NCBI GenBank assembly: GCA_023382655.1
Contig: JAHDWK010000002.1
Span: 372,001-436,000, forward strand
DNA length: 64,000 bases
Reading direction: 5' to 3'
DNA from: Anaerolineae bacterium
GTDB lineage: Bacteria > Chloroflexota > Anaerolineae > Promineifilales > Promineifilaceae
The position numbers and the translations under genes are program-made. Numbering within the stretch: the first letter of the stretch is position 1; each line of letters starts with the position of its first letter. The notes below the pieces were generated by a model. It was not told where the DNA came from. It did no database searches and saw nothing but the letters and a program-made list of their open reading frames with translations. This document shows, one piece after another, positions 35,001 through 43,521 of the stretch.

Positions 35001-38000
35001 GGGGTTGTCATCCAGATATTGGTGCGTTTCGCTGAAGTTGGTTGTGCCCGCCGGGTAATTGTACGTGTCGCTGTTGCCATCGCCCCAATTTACCAGCAGC
35101 GTGAAAGTGTCTTGCGTGCCAGGGTCGGTAATGCTGCCGCTGAGGGTGGCAGTGCCGTTTTCATTGACGTTGGTGGCGCTGACGCCGGAGAGGGTGGGGG
35201 CGATGTTGTTGACGGTCACGGCCGTGCTCGCATTCACCACATTCGTACCATCACTCAAACTGAGTGAAACCGTATTGTTATCGGAAGGTGTGCCCGTGGG
35301 GTTATCATCGAGATATTGGTGCGTCTCGCTAAAGCTGGTGGTACCGGCTGGATAGTTATAGATGTCCGGCGCGGAACCATCGCCCCAGTCCACCGTTAGG
35401 GTAAAGGCATCGGCCACATCCGGGTCACTGATGTCGCCGCTCAGGGTGGCTACACCGTTTTCATTCAGCGGCGAGGTGATGACCACATTTGTCAATGTGG
35501 GGGGCAGGTTGGCAATGGGCGTGGTGTCGGTGTCGGTGTTATCGGTGGGGTTGGGGTCAGCGCCATTGCTGCCATCGTCAGCCACGCCCGCGGTGTTGGT
35601 AATGAGGGTCACGCCTGGGGCGGGATCGTCTACCTGAACGGTGAAAACGGCCGTGCCGCCACCGCCACCGTTCACAGCGCCAATGCTCAGGGTACACAGG
35701 CTGCCAGCACTATTATCCGGCGCGCAGCTCCAGCCGGCCGAACTGGCCGCCGGAATGAAGGTGGTATTGGCCGGGACCGTATCGGTTAAGGCCACACCGG
35801 TCGCGTCCTGGTTGCCCACATTCTGGTAAGTGAGGGTGTAGGTGATGAAATCGCCGGGTAAAAAGGCAATGTCACCATCACTCTTGGCAATTTGCATATC
35901 GGGCGCGGCATTGATGGGGGTGGTGTCGCTGCTGCTGTTGTTCCCCGGAGTGGGGTCAGCCCCATTTGCGCCGTCGTCAGCAATAGAAGCGGTATTGCTA
36001 ATTTGCGTGACACCCGCCGGAACCGGGTTGATAACCGTGACGGCGAATGTCGCTGAACCGGTTGCTCCACCGCCTGCCAGCGTCCCCACCGTCAAGGTGC
36101 ATGTACTTCCGGCATTGTTATCCGGGGCGCAAGCCCAACCCGCCGTGCTGGCCCCAGGGTTGAAGACGGTGTTGGCCGGGACGACATCGGTTAGCGTGAC
36201 ACCGGTTGCGCCCTGGTTGCCGGTGTTCGTGTAGGTGAGTGTGTAGGCCACCACACCGCCCGGTGTACCGGTTACGCCGCCATCATCTTTGCTGATGGTG
36301 AGGTCCGGGGTGGCCGTAACTGGTGTTGTGTCACTACCGCTGTTGTTGCCAGGGGTGGGGTCCGCACCATTTGTGCCATCATCGGCAACGGTGGCCGTAT
36401 TACTGATTTGGGTCACGCCTGCCGGAACCGGGTTGACAACGGTCACGGCGAAGGTGGCCGAACCGGAGCCGCCGCCACCGGCTACGGCCCCAATGTCCAG
36501 GGTACAGGTACTGCCCGCGTTGTTATCCGGTACACACACCCAACCCGCCGTGCTGACGCCGGCATTGAAGGTACTATTGGCCGGTACGGTTTCCGACAGG
36601 GTGACGCCGGTCGCGCCCTGGTTGCCGGTGTTGGCATAGCTCAGGGTATAGGCGACTGTGCCGCCCGGTGTGGTGGTGACACCACCGTCACTCTTGGTGA
36701 TGCTCATGTCGGGTGCGGCATTGATCGGGGTGGTGTCGCTGTCGCTGTTGTTGCCAGGGGTGGGATCGGCTCCATTGGCGCCATCATCAGCTATGGCAGC
36801 GGTGTTGCTGATCTGGTTGACACCTGCCGGAACCGGGTTGATGATGGTGGCCGCAAAAGTGACTGATCCCCCGGCATTGCCACCGTTGACCGTGCCCACG
36901 TTGAGGGTGCAGACACTTCCGGCGCTGTTATCGGGTACACAACTCCAACCGGCCGTGCTGGCGCCGGGATTGAAGGTGCTGTTGGCGGGCACGGTGTCGG
37001 TCAGGGTGACGTTGGCTGCGCCCTGATTGCCGGTGTTGGTGTAGGTGAGGGTATAAGCCACGACACCGCCTGGTGTTCCGGTTGCACCGCCATCATCTTT
37101 GCTGAGGGTCAGGTCGGGGTTGGCGGTGATGGGGGTGGTATCGGTGCTGCTGTTGTTGGCCGGGGTGGGGTCGGCGCCGCCTGTGCCATCATCGGCGATG
37201 GCAGCGGTGTTGCTGACTGCATCCAGACCGGCCGGGACCGGGTTGTTGACGGTCACAGCGAAGGTAGCTGAGGCTACGGCCGTGCCGACATTCACATCCC
37301 CCACATTCAATGTACAGACACTGCCTGCACTGTTATTGGGGACACAACTCCACCCGGCCGTACTGGCCGCCGGGTTAAAGGTTGTCCCCACCGGAACGGT
37401 ATCGCTGAGGGTAACACCGTTGGCATGTTGATTTCCGGTATTGGAGTAAGTTAAGGTGTAGGTGATAACCCCGTCCGGCACGGATGAGATACCACCATCA
37501 CTTTTGACAATACTCAGGTCGGGCGCGGCGTCAATTGGGGTGCAGGTTGGATCGTCAACCGGCCCTGTATCGGGGTCATCGGAGACGACCGGAGACAGTT
37601 CGTTGCTGAGGATGGTGGATTGGTTGCATACCTGGGACGAACCAGCCGGGAACGGCGTGTCAACAGTAACGTTAAAGCGCACCGTAATAGATTTGCCGGG
37701 TGGCAGCACCCCGATGACGATATTGACATTCTCACCAGAGAGCATGGGGGCGGCAGTAGGGGCCACCGATAACTCAGCTTCGGTTGTAGAGATGTTGGAT
37801 GTCTCAACAAGGGTCGGAGTTGTGGGGGAGATGGTGTTATTTTCGGTGAGCGGCATGATTGTAGAGCCTTCTTCTGTTTCATCTGGCTGCTCTACAGGGA
37901 TTTCATTGCCTTCAGGGTCATCGAGATTTTCTTCCCAAAGGGCCATCGGCGGCACGTTAATGGGGCCGGCGATCAAAGCACAGGTGCCACTGGCGCTGGC

Positions 38001-40838
38001 ACTACCTGTGTTGGCCCCAGCTACCTGTGCTGTACAATTGGCACTGGCAGGGGGAACATCTACTAACTCTTTATTGGCGCCTGCTGTTTCCACCAGGGCA
38101 ATAAATGTGGGCAGGAGATCGAATGTGCCACCAGCAGGGACATTGTTGCCGCGCACATCACTCCGTACCGTGTAACCGGCCGTACCGGCCACATTGGCGT
38201 GAACAAAAATAGCTGCTAAAGGAAAACCACTGGTGTCATCAGGATTCACCGTGTTATTGGTAATAGTGACATCCATTTGGCCGGTGCCATTACGTCCCTG
38301 AATGTCAATACCGCGTCCGTTAGGTGTCTGACGAATCATGTTGGCATCAAAAAGTAAGTTTAAGTCTCCATTGCTGTTGCCAACGACGCGGATACCACTA
38401 CCAATAGCAGAACCAGAACCGACCACAGCGGCGTTCCCGATCACATTGCCCTGTACAAACCCCTGTATCAGACCACTGCTGGGAACGGCCATATTGACGT
38501 TGATGGCATGGCTGTTATGACCGGTAATGGTGGTGTTGTTCAGAATGGAAAAGTTCATGCTGGCCCCGGTCAGGCTCACACCATCCACGCCGGAGAAGTC
38601 CATGGCGATGTTGTTGTTGGTAAACGTGGATGTTTGCACACGGAAGGCGGAGATGAGACCGCTGTCAACGACAAATACCCCTAGCCCGGTGGCCCGGTTG
38701 GTAGAGATAGTCGCTCCGGTAATGGTAACGGAATTGACGACGGCCGTTTGAATGGCTTCAAAGAGAATACCGTTGTTACCCAGAGTAACGCTGTTGTTGC
38801 TAAATGAACCGCCGGTAATGGTAAGAGACGTTAAAGTACCACTGTTATTGGTGATCCATAGATTGTTGTGGGCGGAGCCAGTGATGGTCACATTGGTGAA
38901 GGTAGATGTGCCAAACAGGTTGTTAATGCGTACCCCTTCATCAGCCCCATCGTTACCGTTGTTGGTGATGTTGAGACCGTTCATCGTCAGGCCCGTCACC
39001 GTCGTTCCAAAGATACCACTTTCGGTATTGTTGGTGATGTTCATGGAACTCAGGTTGACGTTGGCAGTGCTGGTGAGTTGAACGGCATCCACACTTTTGT
39101 TTTGAATAGTTCCACCTGTTCCGGCTCCACCTGTACCCGTGACGATCAGGCCACCGGCGGCCCCGGTGGTGTTCAAGTTGATGCCCGGTGTGGCCCCGCC
39201 GTTGGAGGCGATACTCTGGAAGTTGAGATTGCTGGCCCCGATGTTAGTGCTGGTGACAAGCAGAGCAGTTCCGGTAGTCGTGTTCAGGACATTGCCCGTG
39301 CCGGTGACATTGACCGTGCCACCGCCTGTGGCTGTAAAGGCGTTGTTGGCTCCGGTGTTCAGGTTCATGTTCCCGCCGGTAAAGCTGATGGCTGCCCCGC
39401 CGTTATTGTCCAGAAAAACACCCTGGCTTGTGCTGGTTACAGCTCCGGATAATGTTACAGAGCCACCAGTTTTGCCTGTGATGCTGACGACGCGGGCGGT
39501 GGTGTTATTGATCGTACCGCCGTAACTGATAATGCCTGTGCCGCCGGTCATAACAAAAGCATGATTCGTTGCGCCGCTTAATGCGCCCGTGCCTAGATTC
39601 CCTGTACCACCTACCCCATTGAGATTCACATTGTTGGCGCCGCCGGTGGCGGTGATGCTGGTGAAGGTAGCGGGTGTGCCGAAGCTGCCTGTAGAAAGAT
39701 TGAGGGCCGACCCCGTGGTGTTAATGGTGACATCACTGACGACAAGGGTGCCAAAGTTGGTTCCGGTAACGGCCGTTCCGGTGGCATTCCCGGCGGTGAA
39801 ACCATGCAGGCTATTATTTTGCCCCAGGGTGACACCGGTGCTGCTGCTGGTAATGGTTGCAAAAACACCGTTGCCGCTGTTCATGGCGGGCAGCGGATCA
39901 CTTCCGGCAGGGGGGGTCAGTCCTGAGAGGGCAGTCAGGGGTGCGGTGGCATCCTGACCGATGAGGCGTTGGTTGCTCAGGAGGGTGACAGGCCCGGTGT
40001 AGTTGGCAGCACTTTCGTAGAGGAAGATGTTGTCGCCTGTGGCCGGGTTGTTGCCTGTGCCATCATTGACGGCCTGGAAAGCGCCTAGAGAGGTGAAGGG
40101 ATTGGTGAGACGGCCGTCACAGTCTGAACTACAAGCGGCCGGATTGTTGTTAATGAACCAGATCATGCCGCTGGTGGTGATGGTGACGATTCCAGTGTCG
40201 GTGTCCCCTTCGTCATCGGTGATGGTGTAGGTGAAGGTGTCTACTCCTTCGTAGCCAGCGGGAGGGTTATAGTTGAAACTACCATCCAGATTAACAACAA
40301 CTGCACCACCTTGGACACTGACCGGGTCGAAGGATGTGATGGTGACGGCACCGCCATCGGGGTCGTTGTCGTTGACAAGCAGGCCCGCGGCCGCAGGGTG
40401 GGAAATCCGCACATTACCTAAGGCGGTATAACTGTCGTTCCGGGCCAGGGGGGTTGTTTCGACACTTCCGGCAATCAGGGTGGTGCTGGCATCAATCGTG
40501 TCTGTAAAAACAACACCGGTTGCCGGGTCCGGGCCGGTATTGGTGATAACGACAGTGTACCCAATCGTGTCGCCAGGGTCAGCCTGCGTATCACTGTCGT
40601 TGTCTACCAGCAGGGCATCCTGTTTGGTGACGGTGAAAGCCGGGGATAAAAGGGATGTCGCGGTATGAGAAGAACTGGATTGTGGAGCGGAGTTTGTGGG
40701 GGCGGCGTTCTCAGCCGCCAGGGCTGCGCTCCGGGAACTGATGACGCTTGTGACGATAATCGCCACCAGAATGAGCGTCATTCTTGAGGGCAGGATATGA
40801 ACCATTCTGGCAAACAAGGATTTGCTTTTCGGCAGCAT
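32052..40838 (-). CDS. Giant secreted repeat protein (DUF11, beta-helix, PKD-like, CARDB)
   Basis: 2928 residues with a signal peptide. A DUF11 repeat and an Ig/cadherin-like repeat lead to a right-handed beta-helix region (about 230-890, starting IWFINNNPAACSSDCDG). A linker follows, then five DUF11 repeats of about 134 residues (about 1100-1775, TYxNTGNQ and AGWxCxPDNxAGSxCTL), nine WGDG/WADG Ig-like repeats and one PKD domain (about 1775-2775), TIFLPIIVK, and a terminal CARDB domain. No anchor helix is seen. AGGAG precedes the ATG. The Ig-like repeats show a higher-order period of four. It may share a transcript with the tail-collar genes upstream. Confidence 0.9.
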   Translation of the reverse strand: MLPKSKSLFARMVHILPSRMTLILVAIIVTSVISSRSAALAAENAAPTNSAPQSSSSHTATSLLSPAFTVTKQDALLVDNDSDTQADPGDTIGYTVVITNTGPDPATGVVFTDTIDASTTLIAGSVETTPLARNDSYTALGNVRISHPAAAGLLVNDNDPDGGAVTITSFDPVSVQGGAVVVNLDGSFNYNPPAGYEGVDTFTYTITDDEGDTDTGIVTITTSGMIWFINNNPAACSSDCDGRLTNPFTSLGAFQAVNDGTGNNPATGDNIFLYESAANYTGPVTLLSNQRLIGQDATAPLTALSGLTPPAGSDPLPAMNSGNGVFATITSSSTGVTLGQNNSLHGFTAGNATGTAVTGTNFGTLVVSDVTINTTGSALNLSTGSFGTPATFTSITATGGANNVNLNGVGGTGNLGTGALSGATNHAFVMTGGTGIISYGGTINNTTARVVSITGKTGGSVTLSGAVTSTSQGVFLDNNGGAAISFTGGNMNLNTGANNAFTATGGGTVNVTGTGNVLNTTTGTALLVTSTNIGASNLNFQSIASNGGATPGINLNTTGAAGGLIVTGTGGAGTGGTIQNKSVDAVQLTSTANVNLSSMNITNNTESGIFGTTVTGLTMNGLNITNNGNDGADEGVRINNLFGTSTFTNVTITGSAHNNLWITNNSGTLTSLTITGGSFSNNSVTLGNNGILFEAIQTAVVNSVTITGATISTNRATGLGVFVVDSGLISAFRVQTSTFTNNNIAMDFSGVDGVSLTGASMNFSILNNTTITGHNSHAINVNMAVPSSGLIQGFVQGNVIGNAAVVGSGSAIGSGIRVVGNSNGDLNLLFDANMIRQTPNGRGIDIQGRNGTGQMDVTITNNTVNPDDTSGFPLAAIFVHANVAGTAGYTVRSDVRGNNVPAGGTFDLLPTFIALVETAGANKELVDVPPASANCTAQVAGANTGSASASGTCALIAGPINVPPMALWEENLDDPEGNEIPVEQPDETEEGSTIMPLTENNTISPTTPTLVETSNISTTEAELSVAPTAAPMLSGENVNIVIGVLPPGKSITVRFNVTVDTPFPAGSSQVCNQSTILSNELSPVVSDDPDTGPVDDPTCTPIDAAPDLSIVKSDGGISSVPDGVITYTLTYSNTGNQHANGVTLSDTVPVGTTFNPAASTAGWSCVPNNSAGSVCTLNVGDVNVGTAVASATFAVTVNNPVPAGLDAVSNTAAIADDGTGGADPTPANNSSTDTTPITANPDLTLSKDDGGATGTPGGVVAYTLTYTNTGNQGAANVTLTDTVPANSTFNPGASTAGWSCVPDNSAGSVCTLNVGTVNGGNAGGSVTFAATIINPVPAGVNQISNTAAIADDGANGADPTPGNNSDSDTTPINAAPDMSITKSDGGVTTTPGGTVAYTLSYANTGNQGATGVTLSETVPANSTFNAGVSTAGWVCVPDNNAGSTCTLDIGAVAGGGGSGSATFAVTVVNPVPAGVTQISNTATVADDGTNGADPTPGNNSGSDTTPVTATPDLTISKDDGGVTGTPGGVVAYTLTYTNTGNQGATGVTLTDVVPANTVFNPGASTAGWACAPDNNAGSTCTLTVGTLAGGGATGSATFAVTVINPVPAGVTQISNTASIADDGANGADPTPGNNSSSDTTPINAAPDMQIAKSDGDIAFLPGDFITYTLTYQNVGNQDATGVALTDTVPANTTFIPAASSAGWSCAPDNSAGSLCTLSIGAVNGGGGGTAVFTVQVDDPAPGVTLITNTAGVADDGSNGADPNPTDNTDTDTTPIANLPPTLTNVVITSPLNENGVATLSGDISDPDVADAFTLTVDWGDGSAPDIYNYPAGTTSFSETHQYLDDNPTGTPSDNNTVSLSLSDGTNVVNASTAVTVNNIAPTLSGVSATNVNENGTATLSGSITDPGTQDTFTLLVNWGDGNSDTYNYPAGTTNFSETHQYLDDNPSGTPTDDYTISLTLTDDDTGSATDSVTTTISNVAPTLSNVAVTANVDEGGSATLSGLITDPGTLDTFALVVDWGDGNSDTYNYPAGATSFSETHTYADDDPTGTPSDIVTISLTLTDDDTGSDSETASLTVHNIAPDLFNLAATPLIISETNSLTLTGSIADPGVLDTFALVVDWADGNVETVNYPAGTTAFTLTHTYDDDALLALHAPEADFTIDATLMDDDTGSDSDSVTVTVENLPPTLSGVTISSPVNEGSAATLAGSISDPSPADTFTLLVDWGDGITETFSYGAGATGFSETHVYVDDDPAGTPSDIYTVTLTLTDDNGGSDTGSLTVTVNNVAPQLGSVAATAVSENDFTTLSGSITDPGTADTFTLVVDWGDGITETFSYGAGTASFSETHQYLDDDPSSTPADDYTISLMLTDDDTGSDAGSTTVTVSNVAPALNNLTATDVAENGVSVLSGDIADPGTLDTFTVVVDWGDGSTPETFNYAAGTTSFSETHQYLDDDPSGTPADEYTVTVTVTDDDTGVGNGTAVLTVSNVAPDLFNVAATPLNIDENNTITVTGQISDVGTLDSFTLEVDWADGITETFSYPAGTSSFLVTHLYEDDALQLLSAPLADFDIVLTLTDDDTGSDSETITVQVDNVAPALDNVSISDPINEGDTATLNGSIIEVSPADSFTLTVAWGDGAVDSYAYGAGTTDFSENHTYADDNPTGTPSDVYTVTLTLVDDNGGTAVHMTTLTVYNVAPVVDAGADMAVNTGTAVTFNGSFSDIGIEDTHTIEWDLGDGHSTSGTLTPTHTYGAAGVYTATLTVTDDDTGVTTDQVVVTVSGSTIFLPIIVKDSSAATGPDLVVSSLTAVGNSITVVVTNQGNTAVTDDFWVDVYIDPDPVPTMVNQTWQLVADHGLVWGVSNVILNPGQSLTLTINGAHYRADLSDFAGPLAVGTPVYAQVDSANTATTYGNVLESHESSGGVYNNITGTTAQ

Positions 40839-40873
40839 ACTAATCTCCTGATAGTTACAACTGTTTGATCGTT

Positions 40874-41020
40874 TTAGTTAAAAATATAGTGCGGCCAACG
40901 GTCTACGTAGAGACGACCAATGGGCCGACCGTTTTGTTCGAGCATATCAAATGAGGCCATTTTGTAATATGTTTGATAATGAACATCCCAGAAATTTTGA
41001 GCTTCCGGGATGTTTGTCAA
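40874..41020 (-). pseudogene. Relic of a GNAT acetyltransferase gene
   Basis: A 48-codon frame between the collar gene and the giant gene reads ...VHYQTYYKMASFDMLEQNG then RPIGRLYVDR. It matches the middle of the intact GNAT at 42638-43138 (HYEAHYQGAEHLI, QPIGRLYIHR). Both ends of the family, including the acetyl-CoA loop, are missing. Nucleotide similarity (TAGAGACG, CCAATGGG) supports common origin. It suggests that a collar-plus-GNAT unit was once duplicated here. Confidence 0.65.
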
Positions 41021-41022
41021 AC

Positions 41023-41547
41023 TCAGCCGCGGGGTGGGAAAATCCCTTGCAAAGCGATACAGAAATAAAAGGTCAAATAAGGTTGCAAATTGTTGTGTGG
41101 TTGATCGCCACCCGCTGGAGCTAGAGCCTGGTCAGACATCGTTACCAGCGGCGCTCCTGCCGGGGGCAAATAGGGTGTGGCCCCAATGACTCTGGCAGAG
41201 GTATTGCCCGCAGGTGTTTGGGCATCTCCAGGCACAACCATGCTCATCTGCGCGTGGGCATGAGAAGGTATTTCACTTTCCAGGAGCGTTACTGTTGCGG
41301 AGCCACCAGTTTCACCCAGATCGTGCAGGCTCAAACCTGGCCCCTGGCCGGGATGCATACCAGCACGTCCTTGTAAATCGGGCAAGGCAAAGTTGCTTTG
41401 GCCGTTACCACCGTAGGTGGTGCCTAACAGAGAAAAAAGCGCAGTATTTTGGGAAATGGGCATAAGTTGTCCATCACAAAATGCCCACCCTCTAGGGGCA
41501 AAGTTAAATGGGAATATACGAATTTCTGCCACGAATGGATCGGCCAT
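41023..41547 (-). CDS. Tail-collar-domain protein (MdpB-like), copy 1
   Basis: 174 residues. Phage tail collar family: FVAEIRIFPFNFAPRGWAFC at the N terminus, the ALPDLQGR motif, SHAH and a conserved end YLTFYFCIALQGIFPPRG. In phages the domain is part of tail fibres; in bacteria such stand-alone triplets (microcystin-dependent protein B type) have no proven role. The ATG at 41547 is chosen because AGGAG lies 8 bases upstream; the longer open frame has no ribosome site. It is followed by the GNAT relic and the giant protein. Confidence 0.85.
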   Translation of the reverse strand: MADPFVAEIRIFPFNFAPRGWAFCDGQLMPISQNTALFSLLGTTYGGNGQSNFALPDLQGRAGMHPGQGPGLSLHDLGETGGSATVTLLESEIPSHAHAQMSMVVPGDAQTPAGNTSARVIGATPYLPPAGAPLVTMSDQALAPAGGDQPHNNLQPYLTFYFCIALQGIFPPRG

Positions 41548-41563
41548 GATATGTTCTCCTGGT

Positions 41564-42067
41564 TTAGGTGGGGGATGGGAAAATCCCAAACAATGAAATG
41601 ATATAGTTGACGCACAGGTAGGGCTGGAAGTTGGTATGTGGTTGACTCCCACCAACCGGTGAGATGGCTTGTGGGGCCATAGCAGCGTTGGCTGGGTTGG
41701 TCTGATAGGGATCAAAGGTGGTTGCCTGAGCCAATAAGTTGCCCCCAGGGTTAGCATCGTTGGCTAAAGATTGTGTGCCCAGAAGTGGATGGCTATGTGA
41801 CGGAATTTGGTTGACTGTGAGGGTAATCTCTTCTGCCCCGCCTGTTTCGGCCAGGATAAAACCGTTGCCTTGGTGCAAGGGTAAACGGCCGCGTAAATCC
41901 GGCAAAGCAAACGTGCTTTGCCCGTCGCCGCCGTATGTTGTGCCAATCAGGTTGAAAAGAGTTTCGTTTTCAGAAATGGGCAAGAGTTGCCCTTCGCAAA
42001 ATTGCCAGCCGGCCGGAGCAAAGTTTCCGGCAAAGATGCGAATTTCACCAACATATGGTTGTCCCAT
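41564..42067 (-). CDS. Tail-collar-domain protein (MdpB-like), copy 2
   Basis: 167 residues with YVGEIRIFAGNFAPAGWQFC, TYGGDGQSTFALPDLRGR, IPSHSHPLL and an end YLCVNYIISLFGIFPSPT. It is a clear paralogue of the two flanking genes. AAGGAG precedes the ATG at 42067. It is separated by only 16 bases from the start of copy 1. Fibre-like or surface-exposed function is inferred from the phage family. Confidence 0.86.
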   Translation of the reverse strand: MGQPYVGEIRIFAGNFAPAGWQFCEGQLLPISENETLFNLIGTTYGGDGQSTFALPDLRGRLPLHQGNGFILAETGGAEEITLTVNQIPSHSHPLLGTQSLANDANPGGNLLAQATTFDPYQTNPANAAMAPQAISPVGGSQPHTNFQPYLCVNYIISLFGIFPSPT

Positions 42068-42087
42068 GTTATCTACTCCTTTTGTAG

Positions 42088-42121
42088 ACCCTAGGGGTTT
42101 CAGAAAACCCCTAGGGTCTTT
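42088..42121. repeat. GACCCTAGGGGTTT hairpin between collar genes
   Basis: GACCCTAGGGGTTT (42088-42101) is followed after four bases by AAACCCCTAGGGTC and then, on the plus strand, TTTT. In the direction of the collar genes the T-run is missing, so it may be an attenuator or RNA stabiliser rather than a terminator. Confidence 0.7.
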
Positions 42122-42123
42122 TG

Positions 42124-42627
42124 TTAATTGGGTGAGGGGAAGATGCCTTGTAAGGCTATACAAAAGTTGATGGTTAAAAAAGGCTGCATGTTGAGATGTG
42201 CCTGGCTGCCACCGACATTGGCCACAGCAGTGGGGGACATCGCCTGGAGATTGCCATCTGGGGCACGATACAATTGATTGGGGGAGGCGGCAAGTAAGTT
42301 GCCGGCCGGTATCAATTGTGAGCCATTGTTGGATGTGGCGTTGAGAGCATGGGTATGGGTGGGCAATTCAGCGATGCTAAGGGTGTGGGCCTGTTCGCCG
42401 CCGCGTTCGCCCAGCGTGTGGCCGCTGCCCACGTGAATGGGGACACGGCCGCGCAAATCGGGCAGGGCAAAGTTGACACGGCCGTCACCGCCAAACGTCG
42501 TGCCCAACAGCGAAAACAACGCCTGGTTCTGGTTGATGGGCAGCAGTTGGCCGTTGCACAGCGCCCACCCCTGTGGCGCAAAGACAAAACTCATCATGCG
42601 GATTTCGGACAAAAATGGTTCGCTCAT
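42124..42627 (-). CDS. Tail-collar-domain protein (MdpB-like), copy 3
   Basis: 167 residues with FLSEIRMMSFVFAPQGWALC, TFGGDGRVNFALPDLRGR, LPTHTHAL and the end FLTINFCIALQGIFPSPN. GGAGG lies four bases before the ATG. It is the first of three tandem paralogues, transcribed after the GNAT gene. The three differ most in the loop after the His motif, as expected for variable tip regions. Confidence 0.87.
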   Translation of the reverse strand: MSEPFLSEIRMMSFVFAPQGWALCNGQLLPINQNQALFSLLGTTFGGDGRVNFALPDLRGRVPIHVGSGHTLGERGGEQAHTLSIAELPTHTHALNATSNNGSQLIPAGNLLAASPNQLYRAPDGNLQAMSPTAVANVGGSQAHLNMQPFLTINFCIALQGIFPSPN

Positions 42628-42637
42628 AATACCTCCA

Positions 42638-43138
42638 TCAATTTCCTGGAAACTCGGCAGTTTCCGGGAAATTGGTCATAAAAATGTGGATGCCTTGTTG
42701 GGTCACGGCCGTGAACCCCAACCGTTCATACAGCCGGTAAGCATCCGGGTTGATGATTTCTACATGCAGCGTTACCGGGCGATTAGTCTGCTCGCTTTCG
42801 CGCAGCAAATCGCCGATGATCTGGCTGCCAATGCCTTGCTGCCGGTAAACGGGCAGCAGGGTAATATCCATCAGGCGCATCTCTTTGCTCGTGCGGTGAA
42901 TATAGAGACGGCCGATGGGTTGTTCATCTTTGAGAATGATGAGATGTTCCGCTCCCTGGTAATGGGCTTCATAATGGTGTAACTGCGCCTGGCACTGCAT
43001 TTCCAGAAAGCGCGTTTTTTCCTCTTCCGTCCAGGGCACAACCGCCATCTCGACCTCACGGGAACTGGCATACACAGCCTGGATAAAGGGCAGGTCGGTG
43101 GCGGCATAAGGTCGGAAGGTGATGGTATAATCGGGCAT
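42638..43138 (-). CDS. GNAT-family N-acetyltransferase
   Basis: A 166-residue acetyltransferase. Motif A (LLPVYRQQGIGSQII) binds acetyl-CoA; the preceding strand is RLMDITLLP and the C-terminal AYRLYERLGF is the usual family end. It is separated by ten bases from the tail-collar triplet, and a relic of the same gene lies after the triplet. This pairing suggests that it modifies a small molecule or the collar proteins; the substrate is unknown. Confidence 0.87.
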   Translation of the reverse strand: MPDYTITFRPYAATDLPFIQAVYASSREVEMAVVPWTEEEKTRFLEMQCQAQLHHYEAHYQGAEHLIILKDEQPIGRLYIHRTSKEMRLMDITLLPVYRQQGIGSQIIGDLLRESEQTNRPVTLHVEIINPDAYRLYERLGFTAVTQQGIHIFMTNFPETAEFPGN

Positions 43139-43194
43139 CCTGTTGAATAGGCCTGACGGCTTTGCAGAAGCTGGCAGGTCTGGAAAGGTGATCT

Positions 43195-43521
43195 ATGTTA
43201 GATAAAGTCACTAAAGAAAGTTTTGAACCTTACATCAATCAGATTTTTAGCCTTGATCTGGATGGGCAGGGCCTTGTGCCCTTGCAGCTTACGAGTGTGG
43301 TCTCCCACCCGGCATATCCTGGTTATCAGCGCGCGGCCCCAGAGGGGGCCACTTTGCGCCAGGAAGGATTTACGCTTAGCTTCCGCGGGCCAACCCACCC
43401 GGCGCTGCCACAACGGATGTATAACCTGGAACATGAAACCATGGGAAAGGTGGAGATGTTGTTCCTGGTGCCGGTGGGCGAGGATGGACACGGCCGTACC
43501 TATGAAGCCGTTTTTAATTGA
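43195..43521 (+). CDS. DUF6916-type small protein
   Basis: 108 residues: an N-terminal helix (KVTKESFEPYINQIF) and alternating strands ending in MYNLEHETMGKVEMLFLVPV. I recognise it as the small protein often found beside tail-collar triplets (DUF6916); no activity is known. It diverges from the GNAT gene across 56 bases; a TATAAT at 43128 inside the GNAT start region may be its -10 box. Its stop codon abuts the converging next gene with no bases between. Confidence 0.65.
   Translation: MLDKVTKESFEPYINQIFSLDLDGQGLVPLQLTSVVSHPAYPGYQRAAPEGATLRQEGFTLSFRGPTHPALPQRMYNLEHETMGKVEMLFLVPVGEDGHGRTYEAVFN

Noticed and set aside
34000..35500. Assembly duplication suggested by the DNA repeats in the giant gene
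   Set aside because: The units differ at many positions and follow an ordered four-domain pattern, which is expected from old block duplication rather than assembly error.
41023..42627. Prophage suggested by the three tail-collar proteins
   Set aside because: No capsid, terminase, portal, lysis or integrase gene within the surrounding 20 kb; such triplets also occur as stand-alone bacterial genes.
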